Shown: one piece after another, positions 16,601 through 27,600 of the stretch
Layout: every line of letters starts with the position of its first letter
How positions within the stretch are numbered: position 1 is the stretch's first letter
Source of the DNA: Paenibacillus piri
Lineage (GTDB): Bacteria > Bacillota > Bacilli > Paenibacillales > NBRC-103111
Direction of reading: 5' to 3'
Assembly (NCBI RefSeq): GCF_004354045.1
Contig: NZ_SMRT01000019.1
Coordinates: 1 to 64,000 of the forward strand
DNA: 64,000 nt
The notes under the pieces: model-generated
Databases searched by the model: none
What the model saw: the letters and a program-made list of their open reading frames with translations, nothing else
What the model was told of the DNA's origin: nothing
Position numbers and translations under genes: made by a program

Positions 16601-19600
16601 CTGCGGCGACGGCGGGACAATATGAGCCTCCCGCCACCGAGCTGGAAGCCGGACTGGCGGTAATCTGGCAGGACGTACTCGGTATCGAGCGTGTCGGCAT
16701 GCACGATCATTTCTTCGAGCTGGGCGGGCATTCACTGAAAGCCATGGTGCTGCTGGCGCGCGTACATAAAGAGTACGGCGCCGACGTTCCGCTGCAGTTG
16801 TTATTCGAGTCGCCTACCGTTCGTGCTGTCGCCCGTTATATAGCCGAGGCGGAACGAAATTCATTCGTATCCATCGAGCCCGCGCAGGAGGCACATGCTT
16901 ATCCGCTGTCCTTTGCACAGCAGCGCGTGTACATCGTCAGCCAGCTGGGGGCGGGAGCAGTCGGCTATAATATGCCGGCTGCGGTCATGCTGGAGGGCCA
17001 GTTGGATATTCCCGGCCTTGAGCGGGCGTTCCGCATGCTCATTCAGCGGCACGAGGCGCTGCGCACATCGTTCGTCGCCATAGACGGCATACCGATGCAG
17101 CGAATTCAGGATGAAGCGGCGTTTGAAATTACAGTTACGGAATCGGAGCGGGCCAGCATGGAATCGGCAATGGCGTCCTTCGTTGTTCCGTTTGATCTTA
17201 CCCGGGCGCCGCTGCTGAGAGCGGAGCTTGTGCGATTGGATGAAGACAAGCATATGATGCTGGTCGACATGCATCATTTGATTTCCGACGGTGTGTCCAT
17301 CGGCATTATACTAAACGATTTAGCCCGCTTGTACGCCGGAGATCGATTGCCGGCGCTGCGGCTGCAGTATAAAGATTATGCGGTGTGGCAATCCGGACAG
17401 TTTGTCCAGGGCTGCGGCAAAGATGAGCAATATTGGCTCGGCGAGCTGGGAGGGGAACTGCCCGTGCTGCAGCTGTTGACCGATTATCCGAGGCCGACAG
17501 TGCAAAGTTTTAGCGGGGACAGGGTGACAATTACGCTTGACAACGGCTTAATGGAGCGGTTGAACCGGCTTGCCGAGGCGCAGGGAGCAACATTGTACAT
17601 GGTGCTGCTTGCCGCGTACGGAATGCTGCTGTCCCGATATACGGGGCAGCAGGATATCCTTGTGGGGACGCCGACAGCGGGAAGAAATCATGCGGACCTG
17701 GAGGGCATTGTCGGGATGTTCGTCAATACGTTGCCCATTCGCACGAGGATCGATCGGGAGGCGGAATTTACCGAGCTGCTGCAGGACGTCCGCAGCAATG
17801 TGCTAGGCGCATTTCAGCATCAGAATTATCCGTTTGAGCGGCTTGTGGAGAAGCTGGCCTTGTCCCGGGATTTAAGCCGCAACCCGCTCTTCGATACGAT
17901 GTTCATTTTGCAAAATGCAGCGGAACGCCTTCCGCAAATCGGCGACATGCGACTGACCATTCACGATACGAATTTCCATATAGCGAAATTCGATCTCACG
18001 CTGCAGGCAGCGGAGGAGCCGGACGGCATTACGCTGGATTTGGATTACAGCACCGTGTTGTTCCGCAGGGACACCGCCGGGCGGATGCTGAGTCATTACA
18101 GGAACCTGCTTGAATCGATCGCCGCAAACCCCGGATTGATGCTGGGAGAATACGATCTGTTGACGCAGAAGGAGAAACGGCAGCTGTTGATCGGGTTCAA
18201 TCCTTTGGCAACGGAGTATCCGAAGCACCGGACCATAGTGCAATTGTTTGAGGAACAGGCGGAAGCAGGGCCAAACCGGGAGGCGCTGTCGTTCGAAGGG
18301 ACGTCGTTCAGCTACGGGCAGCTGAATGAAAGGGCTAATCAGCTCGCAAGGAAGCTTCGCGCCGGGGGATTACAGAACGGCGCGGTTGTCGCACTGCTCA
18401 TGAACCGGTCTGTGGAGATGGTCGTCGCCGTTCTGGCCGTATTGAAGGCGGGAGGCGCTTATGTGCCTGTCGATCCCGAGCATCCCGTACAGCGTATCCG
18501 ATACTTTATCGACGACAGCTGGGCTGCGCTGCTGTTAACACAGCGGTCTTTGACGCATATCGCAGATGAAATTGAATATGCCGGACATCGCTTATTTGCG
18601 GACGATCCGGGCCTGTACTTCGGAGATGCCGCTAATTTGGGGCTTGCAATCGAGCCCGTACAGCTTGCCAACCTGACATACACATCCGGTACGTCGGGGA
18701 ATCCGAAAGGCAACATGGTGACGCATGCGAATATTGTACGAACCGTAAAAAATACGAATTATATGGAAGTGACGGCGGATGATGTGCTGATATCGCTTTC
18801 CAACTATGTGTTCGATGCGTTTATGTTCGATGTGTTCGGCGCTCTGCTGAATGGAGCCAAACTTGTGGTAGCCTCGCAGGATACGATTTTGAACATTTCC
18901 AGGCTGCCGCAGATGATCGAACGGGAAAGGATCACCGTCATGATGATCACGACGGCTTTGTTCAACCTGCTCGTCGACATTCATCCGGGCTGCCTCTCCG
19001 GCATACGCAAAGTGCTGTTCGGCGGGGAGCGGGCCTCTGTCGATCATGTGCGCAAAGCGCTGCATGCGGCGGGCGAAGGCAAGCTGCTGCATATGTACGG
19101 GCCGTCGGAAAGCACGGTATTCGCCACGTACTATCCCGTAGATGAAATCGCGGAGGACATGACAGCCATCCCGATCGGCAAGCCTGTAAGCAACACGACG
19201 GTTTATATATTGGACCCTTCCGGACAACCGCAGCCGATAGGCGTGGCCGGCGAGCTGTGTGTAGGCGGAGATGGGCTGGTTGTTGGGTACGCGAACCGTC
19301 CCGAGCTTACCGGCGAGAAGTTCGTTGCTCATCCGTTTGCGGAGAACGGCTCCATTTACCGCACGGGCGATTTGGCCCGCTGGCTGCCGGACGGGAACGT
19401 CGAATTTATCGGACGAATCGATCATCAGGTTAAAATTCGCGGGCAGCGGATTGAACTGGGCGAAATCGAGCATCAGCTGCTGCGGCACGAAGCGATCCGC
19501 GAAGCCGTCGTCCTCGCCGTGGAAGCGGGAACGGGAGAAAAGCAGCTTTGCGCTTATATTGTGACGGAAGAAGCCCCGCTTTCAAACAGTCAGCTGCGCG

Positions 19601-22600
19601 AGCATGCAGCTCAAGAACTGCCCGCTTACATGATTCCTTCCGCTTTCATTCGGATGGAGAAGCTGCCGCTTACCGGCAACGGAAAAGTAGACCGCAGAGC
19701 TCTGCCGTTGCCGGATCTTGGCTCGGCTTCAGCTTCCGGTGCGGAGTACACAGCGCCTCGCACCGCAACGGAGGCTGAGCTTGCGGCGGTTTGGCAGGAA
19801 GTTCTCGGTGTCGGTCAGGTCGGCGTGCATGATAACTTCTTCGAGCTCGGCGGTCATTCGCTCAAGGCGATGACGCTGCTGGCGCGAATTCATCAGTCGA
19901 TGCGGGCGGAGGTGCCGCTGAGACAATTTTTCCGGTCGCCGACTGTGGCCGGGCTGGCTGAGCTGATATCTGCAGCGGGAGCGGAAAGCAATCCTTATGC
20001 CGCTATCGCACCGGTAGAGCCCAGACATGCGTACCCGGTGTCATCGCAGCAGAAACGGCTCTATGCGCTGCATCAGATGGCAGGGGCCGAGCTGAGCTAC
20101 AACATGCCGTCGGTACTGAGCATCGACGGCCCGTTACAGCGCGAACGGTTCGAAGCGGCGATGAAGCGGCTCGTTGGACGGCATGAAGCGCTGCGCACGT
20201 CGTTCGATACCGCAGGTGACGAACCGGTGCAGCGGATTCATGATGAAGCGGATTTTGCCGTATCGTATATGGAAGTGGCGGAGAAGCAGGCGCACGCGAT
20301 CATTGCCGAATTCATCCGGCCATTTAACCTGCACGAAGCGCCGCTTCTGCGCACACAGCTTGTGCGGCTGAGCGAAGAGCGCCACCTGCTTTTGTTCGAT
20401 ATGCATCATATTATATCCGACGGAACGTCGGTCAGCGTGCTCTTTGACGAGCTTGCCAAGCTATATGCGGGCGAATCGCTGCAGTCGCCGCGGATTCAAT
20501 ACAAGGATTACGCCGTATGGCAGCAGTCGTTCCGGCAAACGGAGGTTTACCGGATGCAGGAGGCGTACTGGCTGGAGCAATTCGCCGGAGAGCTGCCTGT
20601 CCTTGACTTGCCTGGAGACTATACTCGTCCGGCGGTTCAAACGTTTGCAGGGGAGCGGATACCGTTTTCCATAGATGCCGGGCTGCCGCAAGCGCTGAAC
20701 GAACTGGCTCTCGCCACGGGAACTACCTTGTACATGGTACTGCTGGCGGCGTTCAGCGCGTTTCTGGCGAAGCTGAGCGGGCAAAATGATGTTGTGGTAG
20801 GCTCTCCGGTCGCAGGCCGGCCGGTTGCGGAGCTGGAGCGCGCCGTCGGCATGTTTGTCAATACGCTGGCCATGCGCACCCATCCCGATGGCGAGAAGAC
20901 ATTTGCGTCATATTTGCTGGAAGTGAAGCGTACGGCGGTGGAAGCATACGAATGTCAGAGCTATCCGTTCGAAGAGCTTGTAGGGAAGGTCGGAAGCAGG
21001 CGCGACATGAGCCGCAATCCTTTGTTTGACGCATTGTTTGTTATGCAGAACATGGATATGCGCGCATTGACGATGGATGGTGCGCATCTGGAGCCGTACA
21101 GGTTCGAAGACAACATTGCGAAATTCGACCTGTCGCTCTCCGTAACGGAGCAGCACGGTGCGCTGGCGTGCAGCATGGAATACAATAAGTCGTTGTTCAA
21201 GCGCAGTACGATCGAGCGTTGGATTGGAATGTTCACTCATATGCTGCGTCACATCGCCGCACAACCGCAGGTCAAGCTTGCTGAAGCCAACTTGCTGACC
21301 AAAGAGGAAAAACAATGCATCCTGATTGAGTTTAACGATACAAAGCGGGAATACCCGCAGCACAAGACGATCCAGGAGCTGTTCGAGGAACAGGCGGAGC
21401 GCATTCCCGGCAAAGCGGCTGTCGTAATGGGCGATGAGGCCATCACGTACGGCGAGCTCAACGCCAGGGCGAATCGTCTGGCGCGAATGCTGCGAGCGCG
21501 AGGGCTGCAGCCGGATAGCGTGGCGGGCCTTGTGGCGGAGCAATCGATTGACATGGTTGTAGGCATCATCGCGATTTTGAAAGCGGGCGGCGCGTATTTG
21601 CCGATCGACCCGAATTATCCGGAAGACCGCCTGCATTATTTAATTGCCGACAGCGGCGCGCAGCTTGTGCTGACCCAGCGGCATTTTACCGGGCGTTTGC
21701 CCGGGGCGGAAGTGCAGTACATCGATATGGCGCCGGAGACGGCAGACTCAACTAATCTTGCGCCCGTGAATCGCCCTGAGCATTTGGCTTACGTGATCTA
21801 CACTTCCGGTTCCACAGGGCAGCCCAAAGGAGTTATGGTAGAGCATCGCAATGTGGTACGGCTTGTGAAAAACGCAGGCTACATCCCGCTGGACGATAAC
21901 TGTCGCATGGCGCAAACGGGAGCGATCAGCTTCGATGCCAGCACATTCGAGCTTTTTGGAGCGCTGCTGAACGGGGGGACGCTGTATCCTGTCCCGAAAA
22001 GGATGCTGCTGGATGTGCATGAATTCGCCGGCTTTTTACAGAAGCAGCGGATTACGACGATGTGGCTTACCGCGCCGCTGTTTAATCAGCTTGTCCAGGA
22101 AAACTCGGCAATGTTCGCCGGTGTGCGGGATTTGATCATTGGGGGCGACGCTCTGACCCCGAGGTATGTCAATCAGGTTCGAGCCGCTTGTCCGGAGCTT
22201 GCGCTGTGGAACGGATACGGGCCGACGGAAAATACGACGTTCTCCGCTTGCTTCCGGATCGATAAAGACTATAGCGGGGCTATTCCCATCGGCAAACCGA
22301 TCGGAAACTCCACAGCTTATATCGTCAATACCGGAAATCAGCCTCAGCCGATCGGTATACCCGGAGAATTGTGCGTAGGCGGCGATGGCGTGGCGCGCGG
22401 TTATCTGAATCGCGCGGACTTGACGAGCGAAAAGTTCGTAGACAATCCATTCGTATCCGGTGAGCGGATGTACCGTACGGGGGATCTGGCGAGATGGCTG
22501 GCGGATGGCAATATCGAATTTCTGGGACGGATCGACAATCAGGTAAAGGTTCGGGGATTCCGGATCGAGCTCGGAGAAATCGAGTCCCAATTATTGCGGG

Positions 22601-24612
22601 TGGCCGGTGTCAATGAAGCGGTGGTCATCGCACGTCAGGACGAAACGGGGCAAAACAGTCTGTGCGCATACATTACAACTGAGCGCGGACTGTCAACGGA
22701 ACAACTGCGCATGGCATTGTCCCGCTCGCTGCCCGGTTATATGGTCCCGTCGTATTTCGTCAATATGGACAGCATACCGCTCACAGCCAACGGCAAAGTG
22801 GATCGCAAGTCGCTGCCGGAGCCGGATATTGGGGCAGGGACTGAAGACTATCAGGAACCGGGAAATGAGAAAGAGCTGCTGCTCGCTGAAATTTGGCAGG
22901 AAGTGCTTGGTGCGGCCCGGGTAGGGATCAACGATAACTTTTTCTCGCTTGGCGGCGATTCGATCAAAGCGATTCAAATGGCTGCACGGCTGCGCAAGAC
23001 CGGGTGGAAGCTGGACATGAAGGATTTGTTCCAAAACCCGACAATCGCGCAGGTTAGCGTGTATTTGCAATGGGTCAAAGGCGAACGGATAGACCAAGCG
23101 CATGTGGAAGGGGAGGTGCCGCTGACCCCGATTCAACATTGGTTCTTTGAGCAGCAGTTTACGGATTCGCATCATTGGAACCAATCCGTCATGCTGCACG
23201 CTCCGTCGGGTATTAAACCGGAGACGGCAGCGCGGGCGCTGCGCAAGCTGGCCGAGCACCACGATGCGCTGCGGATGGTTTACCGGATGGAAGACGGACG
23301 GGTTGTGCAGTACAACCGAAGTCCGGAGGAGGTCGTGCCGGAGCTGGAGGTGTTGCGGCTAGGTGCGCAGGCGCATCGGCAGGAAGTGCCGTCCGGTTCA
23401 GTGATACAAACTATGGCGGTCGGCGTTGAGAGGGATCAGGCAATACCGGCGGCGATTGTTCGGGAGCAAGCCAGCACTGTCGGCATAATGCTGGAACAAG
23501 CGATACTGGCTGAGGCCGAACGCATCCAGGCCGGAATCGACTTGTCCCATGGCCCCCTCCTGAAGGCAGCGTTGTTTCAAACCGGCCAGGGAGACCATCT
23601 GCTGCTTGTTATTCACCATCTGGCCGTAGACGGGGTATCGTGGCGAATTTTAATGGAGGACTTCGCCAATGCGTATAACCAGGCGGATAAGGGACAAGTG
23701 ATCATACTGCCTGACAAAACCCATTCATACCGGGAGTGGGCGATGCAGCTCCGCCAGTATGCCGATTCCAAGACTTTGCTCAAAGAAATCGACTACTGGA
23801 GCAACCTGGACAATGTCGGTGCCGCTAAGCTGCCCAAGAACCATGAAACTGCCGACCGGCGGATGCGTCATGCCCGTACGGTGCAATTTTCGCTGTCCGC
23901 AAGCGAGACGCAGCAGTTGACCACCCTTGTCCATTTGGCGTATCGGACCGAGATGAACGATATTTTGCTGACCTCACTGGGATTCGCGATGAAGGAATGG
24001 ACCGGGTACGACCGGGTTCTGGTCAACCTCGAAGGACATGGAAGGGAAGATATGCTCGGGAACGTCAATATATCCCGCACAGTCGGTTGGTTTACGACTC
24101 AATTCCCGGTGCTGCTCGATATGCGTTATTCCGACGATCCGGCCTATCAGATCAAGCGGGTCAAAGAGGATTTGCGGCATATTCCGAACAAGGGGATAGG
24201 CTTCGGTATACTCCGTTACTTGACGGATGACGAGCACAAACCAAATATTTCTTTTTCGTCCGTGCCGGAAATCAGCTTCAATTATCTCGGACAATTTGCC
24301 GAAACGGCTGGAGCAGGCTTCAAACGGTCGCCTTTGCCTACAGGCAGCCCGCTCAGTCCGGAAACGGAGAAAATGCACCCGATCGACATTGTCGGCGTGA
24401 TTGAAGGCAGTATTCTGCAGATGACGATTTCGTACAATGCACTGCAATATGAGGAACGAACGATGCTTCATTTGAGCGCGAGGTTTAAAGCACATCTGCT
24501 TCGCATCATGGAGCATTGCCTGAATCAAGATGGAAGTGAATTAACGCCGAGCGATCTGGGAGACGATGAGCTCACTCTGGAAGAGTTCGATAAATTGCTG
24601 AAATTGCTTTGA
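13693..24612 (+). CDS. srfAA: Surfactin synthetase SrfAA-like NRPS, modules 1-3
   Basis: A 3639-residue synthetase with domains Cs-A-T-C-A-T-C-A-T-E. The N-terminal condensation domain (about 3-440, HHVICDG at 138) strongly resembles the SrfAA starter domain that loads a beta-hydroxy fatty acid. Carrier serines: 1014, 2056, 3090. Later condensation motifs: HHLISDG 1194, HHIISDG 2238. Epimerase motif: HHLAVDG 3308. Residues lining the three adenylation pockets read DAQDLGVVDK (Gln type), DAFMLGMVFK (Leu) and DAFWIGGTFK (Val). Predicted product: acyl-Gln-Leu-D-Val. The carrier before the epimerase has the typical GGDS form. The epimerase carries an unusual insertion of roughly 35 residues near 3220-3275. 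AGGGAGG precedes the ATG; expression is under the c-di-GMP riboswitch. The symbol reflects architecture and similarity; the substrate series differs from surfactin. Confidence 0.93.
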   Translation: MQGVYYPLTHAQKRIWYTEQFYPGTSISNLGGFAKLKSKEGIDSLLLMDAIRHFIRLNDSVRLRLMPDSGEEPRQYVAEYRHVDIDWLDYSTIGDTDAAMDWGQAQARTPMPLYDHDLFYFAVVKISNTESWFFAKVHHVICDGISMVLLTNQIIDLYLELRSGDCEPDTKPASFLEHIQSELAYEQSERFSKDKRYWTAQFASIPELASLKRSDSMRIRTGAERVSKVIPGPLQSTIQLFCKEHNTSPLALFLSILNIYMHRVTGQDDVVVGTFMANRTNAKEKSMIGMFVSTLPVRSYVDENMEFISFVSQRMKDQLTLIRHQKYPYNVLVNDLRRRQNDLNKLFGVSLEFQVMQWNQKEHISYLTEPLFSGHEINDISFHVKERWDTGALAIDMDYRTELFSADEIENLFGCLVALLEDALAHPAKKLHELDICSQEDRQRLLGLQSPYEIAYPKGATLHASFERQAAAAPEQTAVLYDREPGITYKELNEQANRLAHILQAMGVGPDVPIAILMERSGRIPAVILGILKAGGAYVPIDPDVPEDRIRFILDDSGAKVLLTESHLLKRYQLLPIVETLVIDDALLRVGVSANVRSTSGPHHLAYIIYTSGTTGKPKGVMIEHRQVQHLVEALRCQVYASYDQALNVALVAPFHFDASVQQIFASLLLGHTLCIVPRSAVSDGRALADYYRSGRIDLTDGTPAHVQLLLTAGKLDGMSLRHMLIGGEALPQRHVKQLLDSFAQTGKAPVITNVYGPTECCVDASAFEIVPAHLVSDGGDAYVSIGKPLGGNRFYILDKHGRLQPWGVPGELYIAGEGVGRGYLNLPQLTAEKFQADPFVPGERMYRTGDLARRQPDGSVQFIGRLDDQVKIRGYRIEPGEIEAVMQKHAQVRKAVVLARPDQRTGLELCAYVVPHNADHSFSAAEFREHLSRELPQYMVPSYFVELEELPLTSSGKIDRKALLRYEVTAATAGQYEPPATELEAGLAVIWQDVLGIERVGMHDHFFELGGHSLKAMVLLARVHKEYGADVPLQLLFESPTVRAVARYIAEAERNSFVSIEPAQEAHAYPLSFAQQRVYIVSQLGAGAVGYNMPAAVMLEGQLDIPGLERAFRMLIQRHEALRTSFVAIDGIPMQRIQDEAAFEITVTESERASMESAMASFVVPFDLTRAPLLRAELVRLDEDKHMMLVDMHHLISDGVSIGIILNDLARLYAGDRLPALRLQYKDYAVWQSGQFVQGCGKDEQYWLGELGGELPVLQLLTDYPRPTVQSFSGDRVTITLDNGLMERLNRLAEAQGATLYMVLLAAYGMLLSRYTGQQDILVGTPTAGRNHADLEGIVGMFVNTLPIRTRIDREAEFTELLQDVRSNVLGAFQHQNYPFERLVEKLALSRDLSRNPLFDTMFILQNAAERLPQIGDMRLTIHDTNFHIAKFDLTLQAAEEPDGITLDLDYSTVLFRRDTAGRMLSHYRNLLESIAANPGLMLGEYDLLTQKEKRQLLIGFNPLATEYPKHRTIVQLFEEQAEAGPNREALSFEGTSFSYGQLNERANQLARKLRAGGLQNGAVVALLMNRSVEMVVAVLAVLKAGGAYVPVDPEHPVQRIRYFIDDSWAALLLTQRSLTHIADEIEYAGHRLFADDPGLYFGDAANLGLAIEPVQLANLTYTSGTSGNPKGNMVTHANIVRTVKNTNYMEVTADDVLISLSNYVFDAFMFDVFGALLNGAKLVVASQDTILNISRLPQMIERERITVMMITTALFNLLVDIHPGCLSGIRKVLFGGERASVDHVRKALHAAGEGKLLHMYGPSESTVFATYYPVDEIAEDMTAIPIGKPVSNTTVYILDPSGQPQPIGVAGELCVGGDGLVVGYANRPELTGEKFVAHPFAENGSIYRTGDLARWLPDGNVEFIGRIDHQVKIRGQRIELGEIEHQLLRHEAIREAVVLAVEAGTGEKQLCAYIVTEEAPLSNSQLREHAAQELPAYMIPSAFIRMEKLPLTGNGKVDRRALPLPDLGSASASGAEYTAPRTATEAELAAVWQEVLGVGQVGVHDNFFELGGHSLKAMTLLARIHQSMRAEVPLRQFFRSPTVAGLAELISAAGAESNPYAAIAPVEPRHAYPVSSQQKRLYALHQMAGAELSYNMPSVLSIDGPLQRERFEAAMKRLVGRHEALRTSFDTAGDEPVQRIHDEADFAVSYMEVAEKQAHAIIAEFIRPFNLHEAPLLRTQLVRLSEERHLLLFDMHHIISDGTSVSVLFDELAKLYAGESLQSPRIQYKDYAVWQQSFRQTEVYRMQEAYWLEQFAGELPVLDLPGDYTRPAVQTFAGERIPFSIDAGLPQALNELALATGTTLYMVLLAAFSAFLAKLSGQNDVVVGSPVAGRPVAELERAVGMFVNTLAMRTHPDGEKTFASYLLEVKRTAVEAYECQSYPFEELVGKVGSRRDMSRNPLFDALFVMQNMDMRALTMDGAHLEPYRFEDNIAKFDLSLSVTEQHGALACSMEYNKSLFKRSTIERWIGMFTHMLRHIAAQPQVKLAEANLLTKEEKQCILIEFNDTKREYPQHKTIQELFEEQAERIPGKAAVVMGDEAITYGELNARANRLARMLRARGLQPDSVAGLVAEQSIDMVVGIIAILKAGGAYLPIDPNYPEDRLHYLIADSGAQLVLTQRHFTGRLPGAEVQYIDMAPETADSTNLAPVNRPEHLAYVIYTSGSTGQPKGVMVEHRNVVRLVKNAGYIPLDDNCRMAQTGAISFDASTFELFGALLNGGTLYPVPKRMLLDVHEFAGFLQKQRITTMWLTAPLFNQLVQENSAMFAGVRDLIIGGDALTPRYVNQVRAACPELALWNGYGPTENTTFSACFRIDKDYSGAIPIGKPIGNSTAYIVNTGNQPQPIGIPGELCVGGDGVARGYLNRADLTSEKFVDNPFVSGERMYRTGDLARWLADGNIEFLGRIDNQVKVRGFRIELGEIESQLLRVAGVNEAVVIARQDETGQNSLCAYITTERGLSTEQLRMALSRSLPGYMVPSYFVNMDSIPLTANGKVDRKSLPEPDIGAGTEDYQEPGNEKELLLAEIWQEVLGAARVGINDNFFSLGGDSIKAIQMAARLRKTGWKLDMKDLFQNPTIAQVSVYLQWVKGERIDQAHVEGEVPLTPIQHWFFEQQFTDSHHWNQSVMLHAPSGIKPETAARALRKLAEHHDALRMVYRMEDGRVVQYNRSPEEVVPELEVLRLGAQAHRQEVPSGSVIQTMAVGVERDQAIPAAIVREQASTVGIMLEQAILAEAERIQAGIDLSHGPLLKAALFQTGQGDHLLLVIHHLAVDGVSWRILMEDFANAYNQADKGQVIILPDKTHSYREWAMQLRQYADSKTLLKEIDYWSNLDNVGAAKLPKNHETADRRMRHARTVQFSLSASETQQLTTLVHLAYRTEMNDILLTSLGFAMKEWTGYDRVLVNLEGHGREDMLGNVNISRTVGWFTTQFPVLLDMRYSDDPAYQIKRVKEDLRHIPNKGIGFGILRYLTDDEHKPNISFSSVPEISFNYLGQFAETAGAGFKRSPLPTGSPLSPETEKMHPIDIVGVIEGSILQMTISYNALQYEERTMLHLSARFKAHLLRIMEHCLNQDGSELTPSDLGDDELTLEEFDKLLKLL

Positions 24613-24643
24613 GTGCACACTATAACTTTGAACGAGGTGAATT

Positions 24644-27600
24644 ATGAGTCAAGCAACGATTCAAAAAGTGTATCCTTTGACGCCCATGCAGGAAGGTATG
24701 ATGTATCATGCCATGCTCGATCCGGAATCTTCAGCTTATTTCACACAATTGGAGCTAGCCATTTCAGGGCAGTTGGATATCGACATCCTGCAAAAAAGCT
24801 TGGATCAATTAATCCGTTCTTACGATATTCTTCGTACAGTGTTCGTGCATCAGCAGCTGCAGCGTCCCCGGCAGGTCGTGTTTGCCGAACGTCAGGCCAA
24901 CGTACATTTTGACAATATTACGAATATGCCGCCAGTACAGCAGCAGCTTCGCCTGGAAAATTATAAGCGGGAAAACAGGACGAAAGGGTTTCATTTGGGC
25001 AAAGAATTGTTGTTCCGGGTCGCCGTGTTCCAGCTTGCCGACGGTACGTTTCATCTGATTTGGAGTAACCACCATATTTTGATTGACGGTTGGAGCTTGG
25101 GTATTTTGATGAAAAAGCTGTTTCAATACTATGAGGCGCTGCGTGGCGGCGAGACGCTGACCGTCGAGCCGGCAAGACCGTACGGAGACTATATAAAGTG
25201 GCTGGAAAAACAGGATAAGGAAGAGGCGCTTGCTTATTGGGAGAAACGGTTGACGCAGTTCGAGCAGCCGACATCGCTGCCGCAGCGGAAGCGGCCATCT
25301 GCCGGGGAGGGGTATCGTAACGCCGAGTTCACTTTCGTGTGGGACGACCAGCTGGTTGCGTCGATCAGGCAGACCGCCAACCGCTACCAGGTGACGGCAT
25401 CGAACTTGTTTCAGGCCGTATGGGGCGCACTGCTCGCAAGATATAACAATACGGAAGATGCAGTGTTCGGCACGGTCGTGTCGGGGCGTCCTTCGGCAAT
25501 TGAAGGGATTGAAAACATGGTGGGATTGTTCATTAATACGATCCCGACCCGCCTGCAGATGGGGCAGGGGACGACTTTTGCCGAGCTTTTCGCCGTTATG
25601 CAGCAGAGAGCATTGGAAGCGGAACGGTATGATTATGTGCCGTTGTATGAGATACAGAATCGCTCTTCGTTAAACCAGCAGCTGATCGACCATCTGCTTG
25701 CATTTGAAAATTTTCCGTTGGACCGCGAGCTTGAGAACGGGCAGCTGGAGCAGCGGTTAGGCTTTTCCGTGCAGGTAGCGGGGGCATTGGAGCAGACGAA
25801 TTACGATTTTAATCTGATCGCCTTTCCCGGGGACCGATGGACGGTCAAAATGATGTACAACGCATCGGTATACGAGCGCCAGTGGATCGAAAAAGTCGCG
25901 GGTCATTTGACCCGTATGATGCATGCTGCGGTTCGCAAGCCCGAGACCGAAATAAGCCGGGCAAACTTCATATCGGAAGAGGAGCAAGCACAGCTGCTGG
26001 ACACGTTTAACGATACAGAGGCCGACTACCCGCAGGAAAAGACGATCCATCAGCTGTTCGAGGAACAAGCGGAACGTTTACCGGACCGTACGGCGGTTGT
26101 GTTCGATGACCGGCAAATTACGTACCGCGAGTTAAATGCGAAGGCCAACCGGTTGGCCGCCGTATTGCGCGCAAAAGGGGTCGGATCGGATGATATCGTG
26201 GGCATCATGGCCGAGCGCTCCATAGAGATGGTTATCGGTATGCTGGCAATTATTAAATCGGGAGGGGCGTACCTTCCGATCGACCCCGCTTACCCGACCG
26301 ACCGCATTCGCTTTATGCTGGAGGACAGCGGTACCGATTTCCTGCTGACTCACAAACAGCTGATGGGACTTGTCGAGTTCTCTGGCGAGACGCTGGATCT
26401 TGATCTTGATCCGAGAGAAGCCGGAAATGCCGGACAGGAAGCAGCGAACCTGGAACCGGTCTGTTCGCCGGATAACCTGGCGTACATCATCTACACCTCA
26501 GGTACGACAGGCAAGCCCAAGGGCGTAATGATCTCCCATAGGAACGTGGTGCGGCTGTTGTACAACGACAAGCTGCAGTTTACATTCAGCGAAAATGACG
26601 TGTGGACGATGTTCCATTCCTTCTGCTTCGATTTTTCCGTGTGGGAAATGTACGGAGCGTTGTTGTACGGGGGCAAGCTGGTCGTCGTGCCGAAGCATAT
26701 TGCGCAGTCGCCGCACGAGTTCAGGGATCTTTTGATCAGAGAGCAGGTGACGGTGCTGAGCCAGACGCCGACCGCATTCGCTCAGCTTATACAGCGGGAA
26801 CTGACTGAACCAGGGAAGCAGCTTGGCATCCGTTACGCCGTATTCGGCGGGGAAGCGTTGAAGCCGGTGATGCTCAAGGAATGGCATGCGAAATATCCCG
26901 AGACGCGGCTGATCAATATGTACGGCATTACGGAAACGACCGTACATGTAACGTTCAAGGAAATCGGCGAGCAAGAAATCGACAGCAACGTATCGAACAT
27001 AGGCGTACCGATTCCGACCTTGGGCTGCTATATTATGGATAAGCATCTCAATCTCATGCCGGCAGGCGTCGTAGGCGAGCTGTGCGTGAGCGGTCTGGGC
27101 GTGGCGCGCGGTTACTTGCACCGCCCCGAGCTGACGGCGGAGCGTTTCTTCGTCAACCCGTATAAGCCGGAAGAGCGTCTGTACCGCTCCGGCGATTTGG
27201 CGCGTTTGCTGCCAAACGGCGAAATGGAGTATTTCGGCAGAATGGACCATCAAGTGAAAATTCGCGGATTCCGCATCGAGTTGGGCGAGATCGAATCCCG
27301 GCTGCTGCAGCTGAAACACGTCAGCGAAGCGGCTGTGCTCGCCCGTAATGATAAGCACGGGCATCCGATGCTGTGCGCGTATTTCGTCGCGCGGGAAGCG
27401 CTGAGCGTGAGCGAGCTGCGCAAGTCGCTCTCCGCCAGCCTGCCGGATTATATGGTGCCGGCTCATCTCATGCAGCTGAAGGAGATGCCGGTTACGTCCA
27501 ACGGCAAATTGGACCTTAAGCTGCTGCCTGAGCCGGAGGCCCGGACGGACACAGAATCATTTCGGGAGCCGGAAGGCGAAATGGAACGACGGCTGGCTGC

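Noticed and set aside
18592..19488. Long minus-strand open frame (298 codons) inside the first synthetase gene
   Set aside because: It is antisense to a well-supported adenylation domain, encodes nothing recognisable and arises from the GC-rich codon pattern. Similar antisense frames at 26498-27466 and 30896-31705 were rejected for the same reason.
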